32,242 nt of DNA from Halobacteriovoraceae bacterium (GTDB lineage Bacteria; Bdellovibrionota; Bacteriovoracia; Bacteriovoracales; Bacteriovoracaceae): contig PAKC01000082.1 of the NCBI GenBank assembly GCA_002706205.1, positions 1-32,242 of the forward strand, written 5' to 3'. The position numbers were made by a program, and so were the translations under genes. Numbering within the stretch: position 1 is the first letter of the stretch; each line of letters begins with the position of its first letter. A model generated the notes under the pieces. The model did no database searches. It was not told the DNA's origin and was given only the letters and a program-made list of their open reading frames with translations. Positions 16,913-25,403 of the stretch are shown in pieces.

Positions 16913-16943
16913 ATAAAAAAAGGCCCTTAAATTTTAAGGGCCC
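16913..16943 (-). terminator. Rho-independent terminator of the peroxiredoxin gene
   Basis: On the minus strand a near-perfect palindrome, GGCCCTTAAAATTTAAGGGCC, is followed by a T-run of seven, about 27 bp after the peroxiredoxin stop codon. Confidence 0.9.
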
Positions 16944-16969
16944 TTGTTATCCTTATAAAAAAGATAAAA

Positions 16970-17560
16970 TTATTTAGCGTGCTTAGCTAGGTAAGAAGCA
17001 ACACCTTCAGCCGTTGGCTTCATGGCCTCTTCACCTTTTTTCCAGTTTGCTGGACAAACTTCACCGTGCTCTTGGTGAAATTGAAGAGCATCAACAACTC
17101 TTAGAGCTTCTTCAACATTTCTTCCAAGTGGAAGATCATTAATTGTTGAGTGTCTAATTGTTCCTTCTTCATCAATTAAGAAAAGACCTCTTAGAGCAAC
17201 TGACTCATCAAAAAGAACTCCATAATCTCTTGCAATATTTTTTGTTACATCAGCGATTAGAGGATAATCGATTTCACCAATACCACCTTTTTCAACTGGA
17301 GTGTTTCTCCAAGCAAAGTGAGAAAAGTGTGAATCAATTGAACATCCAAGTAATTGAACACCTCTTTCTTTAAATTCACCTACTTTTTTATTAAAAGCTA
17401 AAATTTCTGAAGGACAAACAAAAGTAAAGTCGAGTGGATAAAAGTATAAAAGAACTTGTTTCCCTTTATAGTCAGCAAGAGAAATATCCTTAAAAGAACC
17501 ATCTTCCATTACTGCTGTTGCCTTAAAATCAGGGGCTTTTTTTGTAACTAATGAACTCAT
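16970..17560 (-). CDS. Typical 2-Cys peroxiredoxin (AhpC/Prx1 type)
   Basis: Thiol peroxidase of 196 residues that reduces hydrogen peroxide and organic peroxides. The peroxidatic Cys49 is in DFTFVCPSE and the resolving Cys169 in HGEVCPANW. A GGIG stretch replaces the GGLG of over-oxidation-sensitive enzymes, but the C-terminal YF motif is not present. Two in-frame ATGs exist; the second, at 17560, is chosen because AAGGAG touches the first with no spacing but sits 6 bp before the second. It lies 106 bp downstream of oxyR on the same strand and has its own OxyR operator and promoter, so it is a likely member of the OxyR regulon. A strong terminator follows. Confidence 0.96.
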   Translation of the reverse strand: MSSLVTKKAPDFKATAVMEDGSFKDISLADYKGKQVLLYFYPLDFTFVCPSEILAFNKKVGEFKERGVQLLGCSIDSHFSHFAWRNTPVEKGGIGEIDYPLIADVTKNIARDYGVLFDESVALRGLFLIDEEGTIRHSTINDLPLGRNVEEALRVVDALQFHQEHGEVCPANWKKGEEAMKPTAEGVASYLAKHAK

Positions 17561-17601
17561 AATCATCTCCTTATCATGATGTGAATATCAAAAACTTATC
17601 T

Positions 17602-17631
17602 ATTATGTTCGATTTTATATCACAAAAACAA
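17602..17631 (-). promoter_or_regulatory. Candidate promoter of the peroxiredoxin gene
   Basis: Reading the minus strand, TTGTTT (17631-17626) and CATAAT (17607-17602) are 18 bp apart. The -35 element abuts the OxyR operator, the usual arrangement for OxyR activation. Confidence 0.55.
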
Positions 17632-17667
17632 TTGATAATCTCTATTTATGTCATAGATTTTTTCTAT
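17631..17667 (-). promoter_or_regulatory. OxyR operator
   Basis: On the minus strand the sequence reads ATAG-N7-CTAT-N7-ATAG-N7-CAAT. This matches the OxyR consensus ATAG-N7-CTAT-N7-ATAG-N7-CTAT at 15 of 16 positions, with all spacers exactly 7 bp. It begins at the last base of the oxyR stop codon and ends at the peroxiredoxin -35 region. Confidence 0.88.
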
Positions 17668-18620
17668 TAAACATCTATAGAAAACTCAATGATTTGCAAG
17701 TCTGACTTTTTAATTTTTCTTAAGTCTTCAGGAAGTGAGCCTAAAATTTCTTCCTCTAAAGCGTCGATAACCTTGTGCTTTAAACAGTCTTTTTTCGTTA
17801 CGATAGAGACTTCTCTGGTGGGGACAGGAGATTTGAAAGGCCTAAGCATTTTTTTGTGGTGCGATGAAAGTTGTTTTGCTGCCATGTGTGGAAGAATGGT
17901 GTAGCCAAAACCTTTCAAGACCATATTTTTGAGTGTTTCAAAGTTTCCGCTTTCAAAATTAATAGGGCCACTAAATTCGGCCTTGCGTGTTTGAGAACAG
18001 ATGTTGAGAACTTGGTCTCTAAAACAATTTCCTTTATTAAGTAACCAGATATCATTGATATCGAGCTCTTCTTCTTTGATTTTATTTTTCTTAGAAAAAG
18101 GGTGCTTTGACGAGACAAACAGATAAAAAGGCTCATAATAAAGAATTCTTTCTTCAAAAGATTTTTCATGCAGAGGTGTCGCTAGTAAACCAGCATCGAT
18201 TTCATCATTTTTAATCATCTGAATAATGTCTTCAGTTTTTGCTTCTTCAATTTGCAGGTTTACTTTAGGGTATTGTTTGACAAAGTTTTGGATAAATAAA
18301 GGAATAAGATAAGGAGAGAGAGTTGGAATGATCGCTAACCTCAATTCTCCTGCTATTTCATCTTTATTCTCATCAATGAGTGAGAATAGTTTTTTTTGTT
18401 CATAAATAATTTTTTCTGCTTGTTTAATAACAACTAGGCCCTCATTTGTCGGTTTAATGGGGCTTTTTGAGCGATCAAAGATAATGACTTGAAGTTCATC
18501 TTCAAGTTTTTGAACTTGCATACTTAAGGTTGGCTGAGTGACAAAGCAAGACTCGGCAGCTTTGCCAAAATGTTTATACTTATAAACTGCCAGAACATAT
18601 TCGAGTTGAGTAATAGTCAT
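17667..18620 (-). CDS. oxyR: OxyR, hydrogen-peroxide-sensing LysR regulator
   Basis: A 317-residue LysR-type regulator with an N-terminal winged helix (residues 1-60; FGKAAESCFVTQPTLSMQVQKLE) and a periplasmic-binding-protein-like sensor domain. The redox pair is present in GNCFRDQVLNIC, at Cys199 and Cys208, the same residue numbers as E. coli OxyR, where they form the activating disulfide. The peroxiredoxin gene follows on the same strand with a near-consensus OxyR operator before it. The ATG at 18620 has no strong ribosome binding site. I see no full OxyR site upstream of oxyR itself. Confidence 0.96.
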   Translation of the reverse strand: MTITQLEYVLAVYKYKHFGKAAESCFVTQPTLSMQVQKLEDELQVIIFDRSKSPIKPTNEGLVVIKQAEKIIYEQKKLFSLIDENKDEIAGELRLAIIPTLSPYLIPLFIQNFVKQYPKVNLQIEEAKTEDIIQMIKNDEIDAGLLATPLHEKSFEERILYYEPFYLFVSSKHPFSKKNKIKEEELDINDIWLLNKGNCFRDQVLNICSQTRKAEFSGPINFESGNFETLKNMVLKGFGYTILPHMAAKQLSSHHKKMLRPFKSPVPTREVSIVTKKDCLKHKVIDALEEEILGSLPEDLRKIKKSDLQIIEFSIDV

Positions 18621-18660
18621 GTACAGATTTTAGTGATGAAAAAGCGAAAGTACAATAGAT

Positions 18661-18687
18661 TTGGGCCTTATTGCTGCTAAGGCCCAA
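18661..18687 (-). terminator. Hairpin after the M1-like peptidase gene
   Basis: A perfect 10-bp stem, TTGGGCCTTA with TAAGGCCCAA, encloses a 7-nt loop. On the minus strand the T-run precedes the stem, and only ATCTATTGT follows, so it may terminate weakly or stabilise the mRNA 3' end. On the plus strand no gene reads into it. Confidence 0.55.
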
Positions 18688-18696
18688 AAAATAAGC

Positions 18697-20076
18697 TTAA
18701 ATAAGTGATTCAAACTCCTCATCAGTTAATTGAGGATGATGAGGATTTTCAAAACTTTTTTGATGGTTGTGTTTTAGGTGTGAGTTTTCTTCTTTTCCAC
18801 CATAGATATATTGATGAAAATCTTCACCAAAACTCATATTGGCATAATCTTCGAGATCAGATTTAAAGTCTTCAGTGGTCACCCCAGTTCTTTGTCTTTT
18901 TTGGAAGTAATGCCTTAAAAAGTCTTTAAGTCCCGGTTTTCCACTTTCTTTGAGAAGATGATCTAAGTAGGCCATAAAAGATCTTCCATATTCGTAGGAC
19001 CTTTTATCCGTTTTACGGGTGTAAGCTCCATGATTGGCCAAATTCACTGATTCATAAAAAGGCTTTTGATATGTCTGGTGGCCTTTATCACGCCAACTTG
19101 CAATGGCTTCGTCTAGCCAGCCAGAGTTTCCATTAACGGGATGGATATTTTTGGCAAAATACATGTGTTGTAATTCGTGTCCAAGTGAAATGATTGAAGT
19201 TTCTGTTGCTCCAGCATGCTCCATTCCTCCACGCAATCCCGTACCATAAATAATCAATTGATCGTGAGGGTAAGGGCCATAATCAGCTTCTAATTCTTTA
19301 AGAGTGGCCCAAGCCTTAGTTTTAACGTACCTATTATAAAAGTTGTAATTCGAGTAAATTGTTACAGGAATTTTTCTTCCATCGATTGATGGGTAATCTA
19401 AATACCATCGAACAAAGCGATTGATAGGGACAAGGTGTAAATATACAGATGATGAGCGATACCATTGAGGCATTGTTACTCGATAATGATTTTCATTAAT
19501 TTTTGTAATTTCACCGTTTGCAAAAAAACTATGCCAACGTTTAGTTCCAATAACTTTCACGTCAAATTCCATTTGATAAGTATCGTACTCATAATTACTA
19601 GGTACGTATTGTTCTAGAAATTTTCTATCAGTGAGATCGCGTATAAAAAATCCTGAGGAGACATGACCCCATTTTTTACGTCTTAAATTAAAGCGAGTTC
19701 CATTTTCTAAAGGTGTCCAAATCATCATTGTATGTAAACCTCTTTCTAGTGGGGTTTCAATCCTTCGAACAACACTTGCTTTGTCCGGAGTAGAAATAAG
19801 CTTTTCGCTAGTTAACTTTTTATTAAGAGTTATTTGGGTCGGTTTAGTGACTGAGTCAAAAATGGGATACCCAGCTTCTGGCATGTAAAACTCGATCGTG
19901 GAGACTGATTTGGCATATCCATTTTCAGCGTCGTAAGTGATTTTGTATTCAGCTCTTTTAAAGTCTACAAAAACAGCTTTTTTCCCATCAGCGCTAAAGC
20001 TGGGGGGAGCATGTGTTAAATCTGTATCAGCAAATACTGATAATGAAGTACAGATAAGAAAAAATAAGAGTTTCAT
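18697..20076 (-). CDS. Exported M1-type (gluzincin) metallopeptidase
   Basis: A 459-residue protein with a signal peptide (cut near VFA-DT, residue 16). The zinc site is HELQH (300-304), with the third ligand Glu323 in WLDEA, the HExxH-x18-E spacing of M1 aminopeptidases. GGMEHAG at 283-289 corresponds to the GAMEN exopeptidase motif with His in place of Asn. The N-terminal 220 residues resemble the beta-rich saddle domain. The protein is shorter than classic M1 enzymes and lacks the large C-terminal helical domain. Its ATG overlaps the stop of the upstream amidotransferase gene (TAATG), with AAGGAG inside that gene, so the two are translationally coupled. It probably trims peptides in the periplasm or outside the cell. 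Confidence 0.82.
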   Translation of the reverse strand: MKLLFFLICTSLSVFADTDLTHAPPSFSADGKKAVFVDFKRAEYKITYDAENGYAKSVSTIEFYMPEAGYPIFDSVTKPTQITLNKKLTSEKLISTPDKASVVRRIETPLERGLHTMMIWTPLENGTRFNLRRKKWGHVSSGFFIRDLTDRKFLEQYVPSNYEYDTYQMEFDVKVIGTKRWHSFFANGEITKINENHYRVTMPQWYRSSSVYLHLVPINRFVRWYLDYPSIDGRKIPVTIYSNYNFYNRYVKTKAWATLKELEADYGPYPHDQLIIYGTGLRGGMEHAGATETSIISLGHELQHMYFAKNIHPVNGNSGWLDEAIASWRDKGHQTYQKPFYESVNLANHGAYTRKTDKRSYEYGRSFMAYLDHLLKESGKPGLKDFLRHYFQKRQRTGVTTEDFKSDLEDYANMSFGEDFHQYIYGGKEENSHLKHNHQKSFENPHHPQLTDEEFESLI

Positions 20077-20954
20077 TATTGATCTCCTTTACTTAAGAGG
20101 ATGGTTTTTTGTTTTTGATTTTTATGTTCGCAAGCTTTTGTAAGTAGCCATGAAAATGTTTGAGTGCGAGTGTGACCAAAAGTATATTCAGGATGAAATT
20201 GAACTCCGAGAATGGGTCTATTTTTAAACTCAAGCGCTTCCACAATTTTATGATCATTGGAAAAAGCACTGAGTTTAAGATGAGGCCATCTGTTTTTATA
20301 CTGATTAAAATAATCGAGGTTTAAAGCTTGATGATGCAATTCAACCGCCCAGAATTTTTCTTGTGAAAAAAGTTGTTTTATTAAAGAGGAATCGTCAGTA
20401 ATGCTCACTTTATCTAGAGTGTACATTCTATTTGGGATTCCTAATTGTTTTTTTATATCAATATATAAAGGTATTCCTTGAGATACAGTTAAGGCTTGCA
20501 TCCCTCGGCATATGCCCAAAAGGGGAAGGGTTGTACTTTGGGGATGCTGAAAATATTGTTTTAAAAAATCAAATTCAAATTGATCTCTCCTGGGTCCTTC
20601 GGGAGTTTTTTTATAAAAGGAAGCTAAGTTTTTTAATTGAGACCTATAAGGGTCTTCTAAATGAGTGTTATACCAATTGGGGTGGATATCCGCTCCTCCT
20701 GGGATAATAACTCCATCAAGTTGAGTTAGTAGAGTTTTATTTTGAGTTAAGTCAATTGTTTTGACTTTGTAATTAAGCTCTTTTGCTTGGGAACTTATGG
20801 CCCACTCGTTAAAAAAACCACATTCATAAGTACACCCAATAGTAAGAGTCTCTTGTGGTTTAAGTGTGCAAGTTGAGTCAGTATCAGCAATGACCGATAC
20901 ACTATAGACACAGAAGAAAAGACCAAAGGCTAAAAAGAGCTGCAAAAGTTTCAT
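20076..20954 (-). CDS. Exported class I amidotransferase-like gamma-glutamyl hydrolase (peptidase C26)
   Basis: A 292-residue protein with a signal peptide and a glutamine-amidotransferase fold. The nucleophile elbow GICRGMQAL holds Cys149, and the catalytic pair His254/Glu256 is in VQFHPEY. IIPGGADIHP matches the oxyanion-strand region of PuuD-type gamma-glutamyl hydrolases, which cut gamma-glutamyl amide bonds in the cytoplasm. An exported form is less common and might attack gamma-linked peptides, including the gamma-D-Glu bond of peptidoglycan, folyl-polyglutamate or glutathione; this is inference. It is coupled by a TAATG overlap to the exported peptidase gene downstream. Confidence 0.8.
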   Translation of the reverse strand: MKLLQLFLAFGLFFCVYSVSVIADTDSTCTLKPQETLTIGCTYECGFFNEWAISSQAKELNYKVKTIDLTQNKTLLTQLDGVIIPGGADIHPNWYNTHLEDPYRSQLKNLASFYKKTPEGPRRDQFEFDFLKQYFQHPQSTTLPLLGICRGMQALTVSQGIPLYIDIKKQLGIPNRMYTLDKVSITDDSSLIKQLFSQEKFWAVELHHQALNLDYFNQYKNRWPHLKLSAFSNDHKIVEALEFKNRPILGVQFHPEYTFGHTRTQTFSWLLTKACEHKNQKQKTILLSKGDQ

Positions 20955-21060
20955 GTTTTCATCCTTAACAAAGAGAACACTTCTATTTTAAGGCCATAGG
21001 GCATTTGCAGCAAAATGAACAAAGAAAAGGAAAAAATGGTCTAAGTTGACGTCTTTAAGA

Positions 21061-21636
21061 TTAATGCCATTGGATATCAATACTGGAGAAAATTGATACA
21101 GGATCTTTAGATTTTGAAAAAGAGCTTTTAAACAAGATAAAGCGGCCAGAATTAAGGGCGACTTCTTGTCCTGGGATATAATTAACTTCTTCCTCATTTC
21201 CATAAACATTGGAAAAGCAACCTTTAAAATAGTGGCGATAACTCATTTTATTATCTTCTAAATTTGTGGCCAATTCTTTTATAGATAAATAATCACAACG
21301 AATACTTTCTATATCAGTGCTTAACTTTTCCTCATTGGAGTTAAATAAAATCGAGGTTTTAACTGTGGAAGAATTTCCTTCGATAATTATGGGGTGAGCT
21401 TGAATGGTCGCCCATCCTGAATAGTTCAGTTGATAGAGTTGCCCATATTCTTTTTTATCCGAGTTCATTTTGTCTAATTTGAGAGTGACAGTTGAGTCAC
21501 TTAAAGGTGGCCGTACAACAACTTCATCTTCGGTTTTTTGAGAAGATTTAATTTCCTTGCCACACCCAACTATAAATAAGCACGCCATTGACATTAAAAT
21601 TGATGCTGAGCTTTGTTTTAGCTTATTCTTTTTCAT
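21061..21636 (-). CDS. Lipoprotein, unknown function
   Basis: A 191-residue predicted lipoprotein with a Lys-rich N-terminus, hydrophobic segment and lipobox FIVGC (Cys25). A short charged linker leads to a domain of about 140 residues with alternating hydrophobic strands, suggesting a beta-sandwich. No family recognised. It lies 106 bp upstream of the amidotransferase gene on the same strand and may be cotranscribed with it. Confidence 0.7.
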   Translation of the reverse strand: MKKNKLKQSSASILMSMACLFIVGCGKEIKSSQKTEDEVVVRPPLSDSTVTLKLDKMNSDKKEYGQLYQLNYSGWATIQAHPIIIEGNSSTVKTSILFNSNEEKLSTDIESIRCDYLSIKELATNLEDNKMSYRHYFKGCFSNVYGNEEEVNYIPGQEVALNSGRFILFKSSFSKSKDPVSIFSSIDIQWH

Positions 21637-21773
21637 AAAAATCTATTCGGTCTGGGCAAATAAAATTTTAGATAAAACTGCAAAGCGTTACGGTTTTAGT
21701 GTGTTATTTAAGTCGATGCTCTGTGTGTCATAGGCTTTTTGTCAGTTTTTTATTTTTTTTTGAGTGGCAGATG

Positions 21774-21801
21774 TTGACATTGATCCAATTGATATTAGAT
21801 T
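21774..21801 (+). promoter_or_regulatory. Candidate sigma-70 promoter of groESL
   Basis: A consensus TTGACA (21774-21779) is 16 bp from TAGATT (21796-21801), about 40 bp before the groES start. No CIRCE inverted repeat and no clear sigma-32 element was found in the 200-bp leader, so heat control, if present, uses something else. Confidence 0.6.
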
Positions 21802-21840
21802 GTTTCAGACAAGATTTTTACATTTAATCAGGAGATGAAA

Positions 21841-22125
21841 ATGACTGTGAAACCATTACATGACAGAGTTTTAATTAAAGTCGTTGAAGAAACTAAAACA
21901 GCTAGTGGAATTATTATTCCAGACGGAGCTAAAGATAAGCCAACTGAAGGTGAAATTGTGGCCGTCGGATCTGGGTATAGACTACCAGATGGAAGTGTGA
22001 GAGCACTAGAAGTTAAGGCGGGAGACAAAGTTCTTTTTGATAAATGGGGAGGCTCTGAAGTCAAAGTTGATGGAAATGAGTACCTTGTTATGAAAGAAGA
22101 AAAAATTATTGGAATTTTACAATAA
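21841..22125 (+). CDS. groES: GroES co-chaperonin
   Basis: Lid of the GroEL folding chamber; forms a heptameric ring. The 94-residue protein has the N-terminal [10 protein letters not shown], a mobile loop around residues 17-32 ([19 protein letters not shown]) and the ending [18 protein letters not shown]. The ATG at 21841 is chosen over one at 21835, because AGGAG directly abuts the first and is 6 bp from the second. First gene of the groESL operon, 34 bp before groEL. Confidence 0.97.
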   Translation: MTVKPLHDRVLIKVVEETKTASGIIIPDGAKDKPTEGEIVAVGSGYRLPDGSVRALEVKAGDKVLFDKWGGSEVKVDGNEYLVMKEEKIIGILQ

Positions 22126-22135
22126 GTTTGTTTAG

Positions 22136-23815
<1,680 letters not shown>

Positions 23816-23852
23816 TAAGATAATAAATAATATTCATTCAATTTATGCAAAG

Positions 23853-23879
23853 AAGGGAGACAAAAAGTCTCCCTTTTTT
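23853..23879 (+). terminator. Rho-independent terminator of groESL
   Basis: A 9-bp stem, AAGGGAGAC with GTCTCCCTT, closes a 5-nt A loop and ends in a run of six T. Confidence 0.93.
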
Positions 23880-23957
23880 AGTGACAAAATGCTCCGAAAA
23901 TTTGGAACTAGTATCACTTTAGTTTGTCTTAAGTACGTTATTTCATGCAATTAGCTT

Positions 23958-23973
23958 TGGCACGGTGCTTGCT
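23958..23973 (+). promoter_or_regulatory. Sigma-54 promoter (-24/-12) for a non-coding RNA
   Basis: TGGCACG-N4-TTGCT (23958-23973) matches the sigma-54 core consensus at every defined position, with GG and GC at the required 10-bp spacing. Transcription should begin about 23984. The next open reading frame starts 410 bp further on, so the first product is an RNA. No activator (enhancer) site was identified. Confidence 0.82.
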
Positions 23974-23983
23974 TAAATAGAAG

Positions 23984-24243
23984 GTGCCTAAGGAAGGGCA
24001 TCTTGTCCACGGAGGGACACTTAATTGGAAAAAAGTAAGATTGAGGGGAGAAAGAAAACTCAAACTAAGCAACGAGCCGCTATCATGTTTATTAAAAGCG
24101 ATTTTATCGAGGCGCTAGTGGTCGGTTATTTTAAAAGTTAAATGATTTCAAACTTTTAAATTAATTTTACTATTCAGACATCTAGAAGTTTTGAATGGTG
24201 ACAAAGTAACAGCTTCTGTCTGTGAGTTTGAGTTTTCTTTTTT
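23984..24243 (+). ncRNA. Candidate sigma-54-driven small RNA with GGA-loop hairpins (CsrA-sponge-like)
   Basis: Hairpin 1 pairs AGGTGCCT (23982-23989) with GGGCATCT (23996-24003) around the loop AAGGAA. Hairpin 2 pairs TGTCC (24004-24008) with GGACA (24015-24019) around ACGGAG. A weaker hairpin 3 places TTGGA in its loop, and GGGGA follows at 24045-24049. GGA in a hairpin loop is the recognition signal of CsrA/RsmA, and CsrB/RsmZ-type RNAs carry several. The 3' end is uncertain; the T-rich stretch after the inverted repeat of the embedded element (24233-24243) could end it. No coding sequence of credible quality lies here. Confidence 0.5.
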
Positions 24244-24294
24244 GGCGCCACGGAGGGACACTTAATTGGAAAAAAGTAAGATTGAGGGGAGAAA
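24007..24294 (+). repeat. Perfect 47-bp direct repeat flanking the embedded element
   Basis: Positions 24007-24053 and 24248-24294 are identical over 47 bp and begin CCACGGAGGGACAC. They bracket 194 bp that contain copy 2 of the inverted-repeat element. The repeat carries three GGA motifs (ACGGA, TTGGA, GGGGA). The right-hand copy lacks the 5' stem arm that pairs with its GGGAC, so only the left copy can form hairpin 2. Confidence 0.95.
24054..24237 (-). mobile_element. MITE-like element, copy 2 (non-coding)
   Basis: The element is bounded by GAAAACTCAAACT (24054-24066) and its reverse complement (24225-24237). Read on the minus strand it aligns along its length with copy 1 (core 16699-16880): 31 identical bases at the start (24237-24207), a shared TCTAGATGTCTGAA block, a shared AGCGCCTC and the shared end TTAGTTTGAGTTTTC, with more divergence between. 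Copy sizes are 184 and 182 bp. There is no transposase, so any movement would need one elsewhere. Confidence 0.72.
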
Positions 24295-24394
24295 AACTAT
24301 CGCTTAGGATGAGCTTTGGTAATTTTTTCCTGAATTTCTTTATTTCAAGGGCTTCTCTTATCCAATTTTCATAAAAAGCCGAAAAGCTTTATGT
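24295..24394 (+). other. Remainder of the groEL-downstream intergenic region
   Basis: After the second 47-bp repeat I see only AT-rich sequence and a small hairpin (AAAGC with GCTTT around CGAAAA, just before the next start codon). No terminator, tRNA or ribosome binding site is evident. The hairpin immediately upstream of the ATG might limit translation. Confidence 0.4.
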
Positions 24395-24844
24395 ATGGAA
24401 ACAAATGATAATTGGATATTCTATTTGCGACTTAAAAAAAATCTTCCCGAAGATTATTTAAGTATGGATCAGCATTTTAAAACATATGGAAGAAGCCTTA
24501 TTCCTATTGGGCTTAAGGCCTTACTTGAGGCCACCAAGAACAAGCGCACTATTCATTTATTGGTCATTATTAAATCTTATCAGGATTATCGTTATTATGT
24601 GCGACGAGTGAGAAAAATAATGAAGTACCTTATGCGAACCCAAAGGGTTCATCTTTATGTGGCTTCTAGCTTTTCATTGGCCAATGATCCTTTAGTTATT
24701 AAGAAAAATTATTATAGTTTTGTAAAACTCCCAGTGAGAATGGATCGGTTTTGTGAGTTTGTATCGACTTCTATTGAAGTGCGAGAATCGAATCTCCTCC
24801 ACTGGCCGGGTGGAGTAAGACCAAGGCTTTCATTGGTAGGGTAA
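24395..24844 (+). CDS. Conserved-looking cytoplasmic protein, unknown
   Basis: A 149-residue basic protein without signal peptide or membrane segment. The pattern HLLVIIKS (strand), a basic helix around residues 62-80, VHLYVASS (strand), YSFVKLPV (strand) and a final helix RMDRFCEFVSTSI loosely resembles the second half of a response-regulator receiver domain, with LP where receivers have Lys-Pro. The phosphorylatable Asp is not evident, so at best it is a degenerate receiver; this is speculative. No ribosome binding site is seen. The next gene begins 3 bp after its stop, so the two are likely an operon. A shorter start at an internal Met cannot be excluded. Confidence 0.6.
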   Translation: METNDNWIFYLRLKKNLPEDYLSMDQHFKTYGRSLIPIGLKALLEATKNKRTIHLLVIIKSYQDYRYYVRRVRKIMKYLMRTQRVHLYVASSFSLANDPLVIKKNYYSFVKLPVRMDRFCEFVSTSIEVRESNLLHWPGGVRPRLSLVG

Positions 24845-24847
24845 ATA

Positions 24848-25330
24848 ATGAAGACAACAAGTGATGAATTATCCCAACGCTATATGGTTTTAATAAAAAT
24901 AGATGCGACCAATCTTTTTGAGCGCATTAGTTCTCGTAAAAAAGATTATATGGAAACATTTTCTTTAAAAAGAGATAGGGATGTTTTTAAAGAGATTTTT
25001 AAATGTCGTTATACCAGATCAACTTTTTTTGATTTATCTCATTTACCAACTGAAATAATAGAGGTGGCCAACGACTTTTATGATCAAGTAGATAAATTGT
25101 ATTGGTATCTCATGCATACTCAAGATATGCCCAATACCATTGAAGATGAAATTATGCGTTATCTTCATTTCATCGAAAGAAAATTTGAGGCCTTACTTTT
25201 ATATGTGGATGCGGAGCTAAGTGGAACTAATCTAGAAGATTCCTCTGATTTTGAAGATGTCCCGGCCCAAAACCCTGAGGAGGAGTACTTTCATTTTACA
25301 GGGGAAACTGAAAATGATTCTGAATCCTAA
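24848..25330 (+). CDS. Unknown cytoplasmic protein with acidic tail
   Basis: A 160-residue protein, predicted mostly helical in residues 1-125, with an aromatic-rich stretch (VDKLYWYLMHTQDM) and a final 35 residues dominated by Asp, Glu and Ser. I recognise no family. Begins 3 bp after the preceding gene and is probably cotranscribed with it. Confidence 0.65.
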   Translation: MKTTSDELSQRYMVLIKIDATNLFERISSRKKDYMETFSLKRDRDVFKEIFKCRYTRSTFFDLSHLPTEIIEVANDFYDQVDKLYWYLMHTQDMPNTIEDEIMRYLHFIERKFEALLLYVDAELSGTNLEDSSDFEDVPAQNPEEEYFHFTGETENDSES

Positions 25331-25403
25331 TAAAAGTCTAGCACTGGCCCTGTAAAATCTCTTTCTTTTCCATTAAGATATTTAAAAAATCAAAGGAAAT
25401 AAC

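Noticed and set aside
20988-21209. 73-residue minus-strand frame overlapping the lipoprotein gene
   Set aside because: It overlaps the lipoprotein in another frame, has no ribosome binding site and no recognisable feature.
21637-21834. CIRCE/HrcA operator or sigma-54 site before groES
   Set aside because: No TTAGCACTC-N9-GAGTGCTAA dyad exists, and TGGCAG near 21765 lacks a GC at the correct -12 spacing.
24054-24237. 6S RNA, because the element is 184 nt long
   Set aside because: No central-bubble arrangement or 6S-like closing stems could be recognised, and a second diverged copy with terminal inverted repeats argues for an element family.
24007-24294. CRISPR array suggested by two identical 47-bp repeats
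   Set aside because: There are only two copies, the 194-bp space is far too long for a spacer and itself has terminal inverted repeats, and no cas genes are near.
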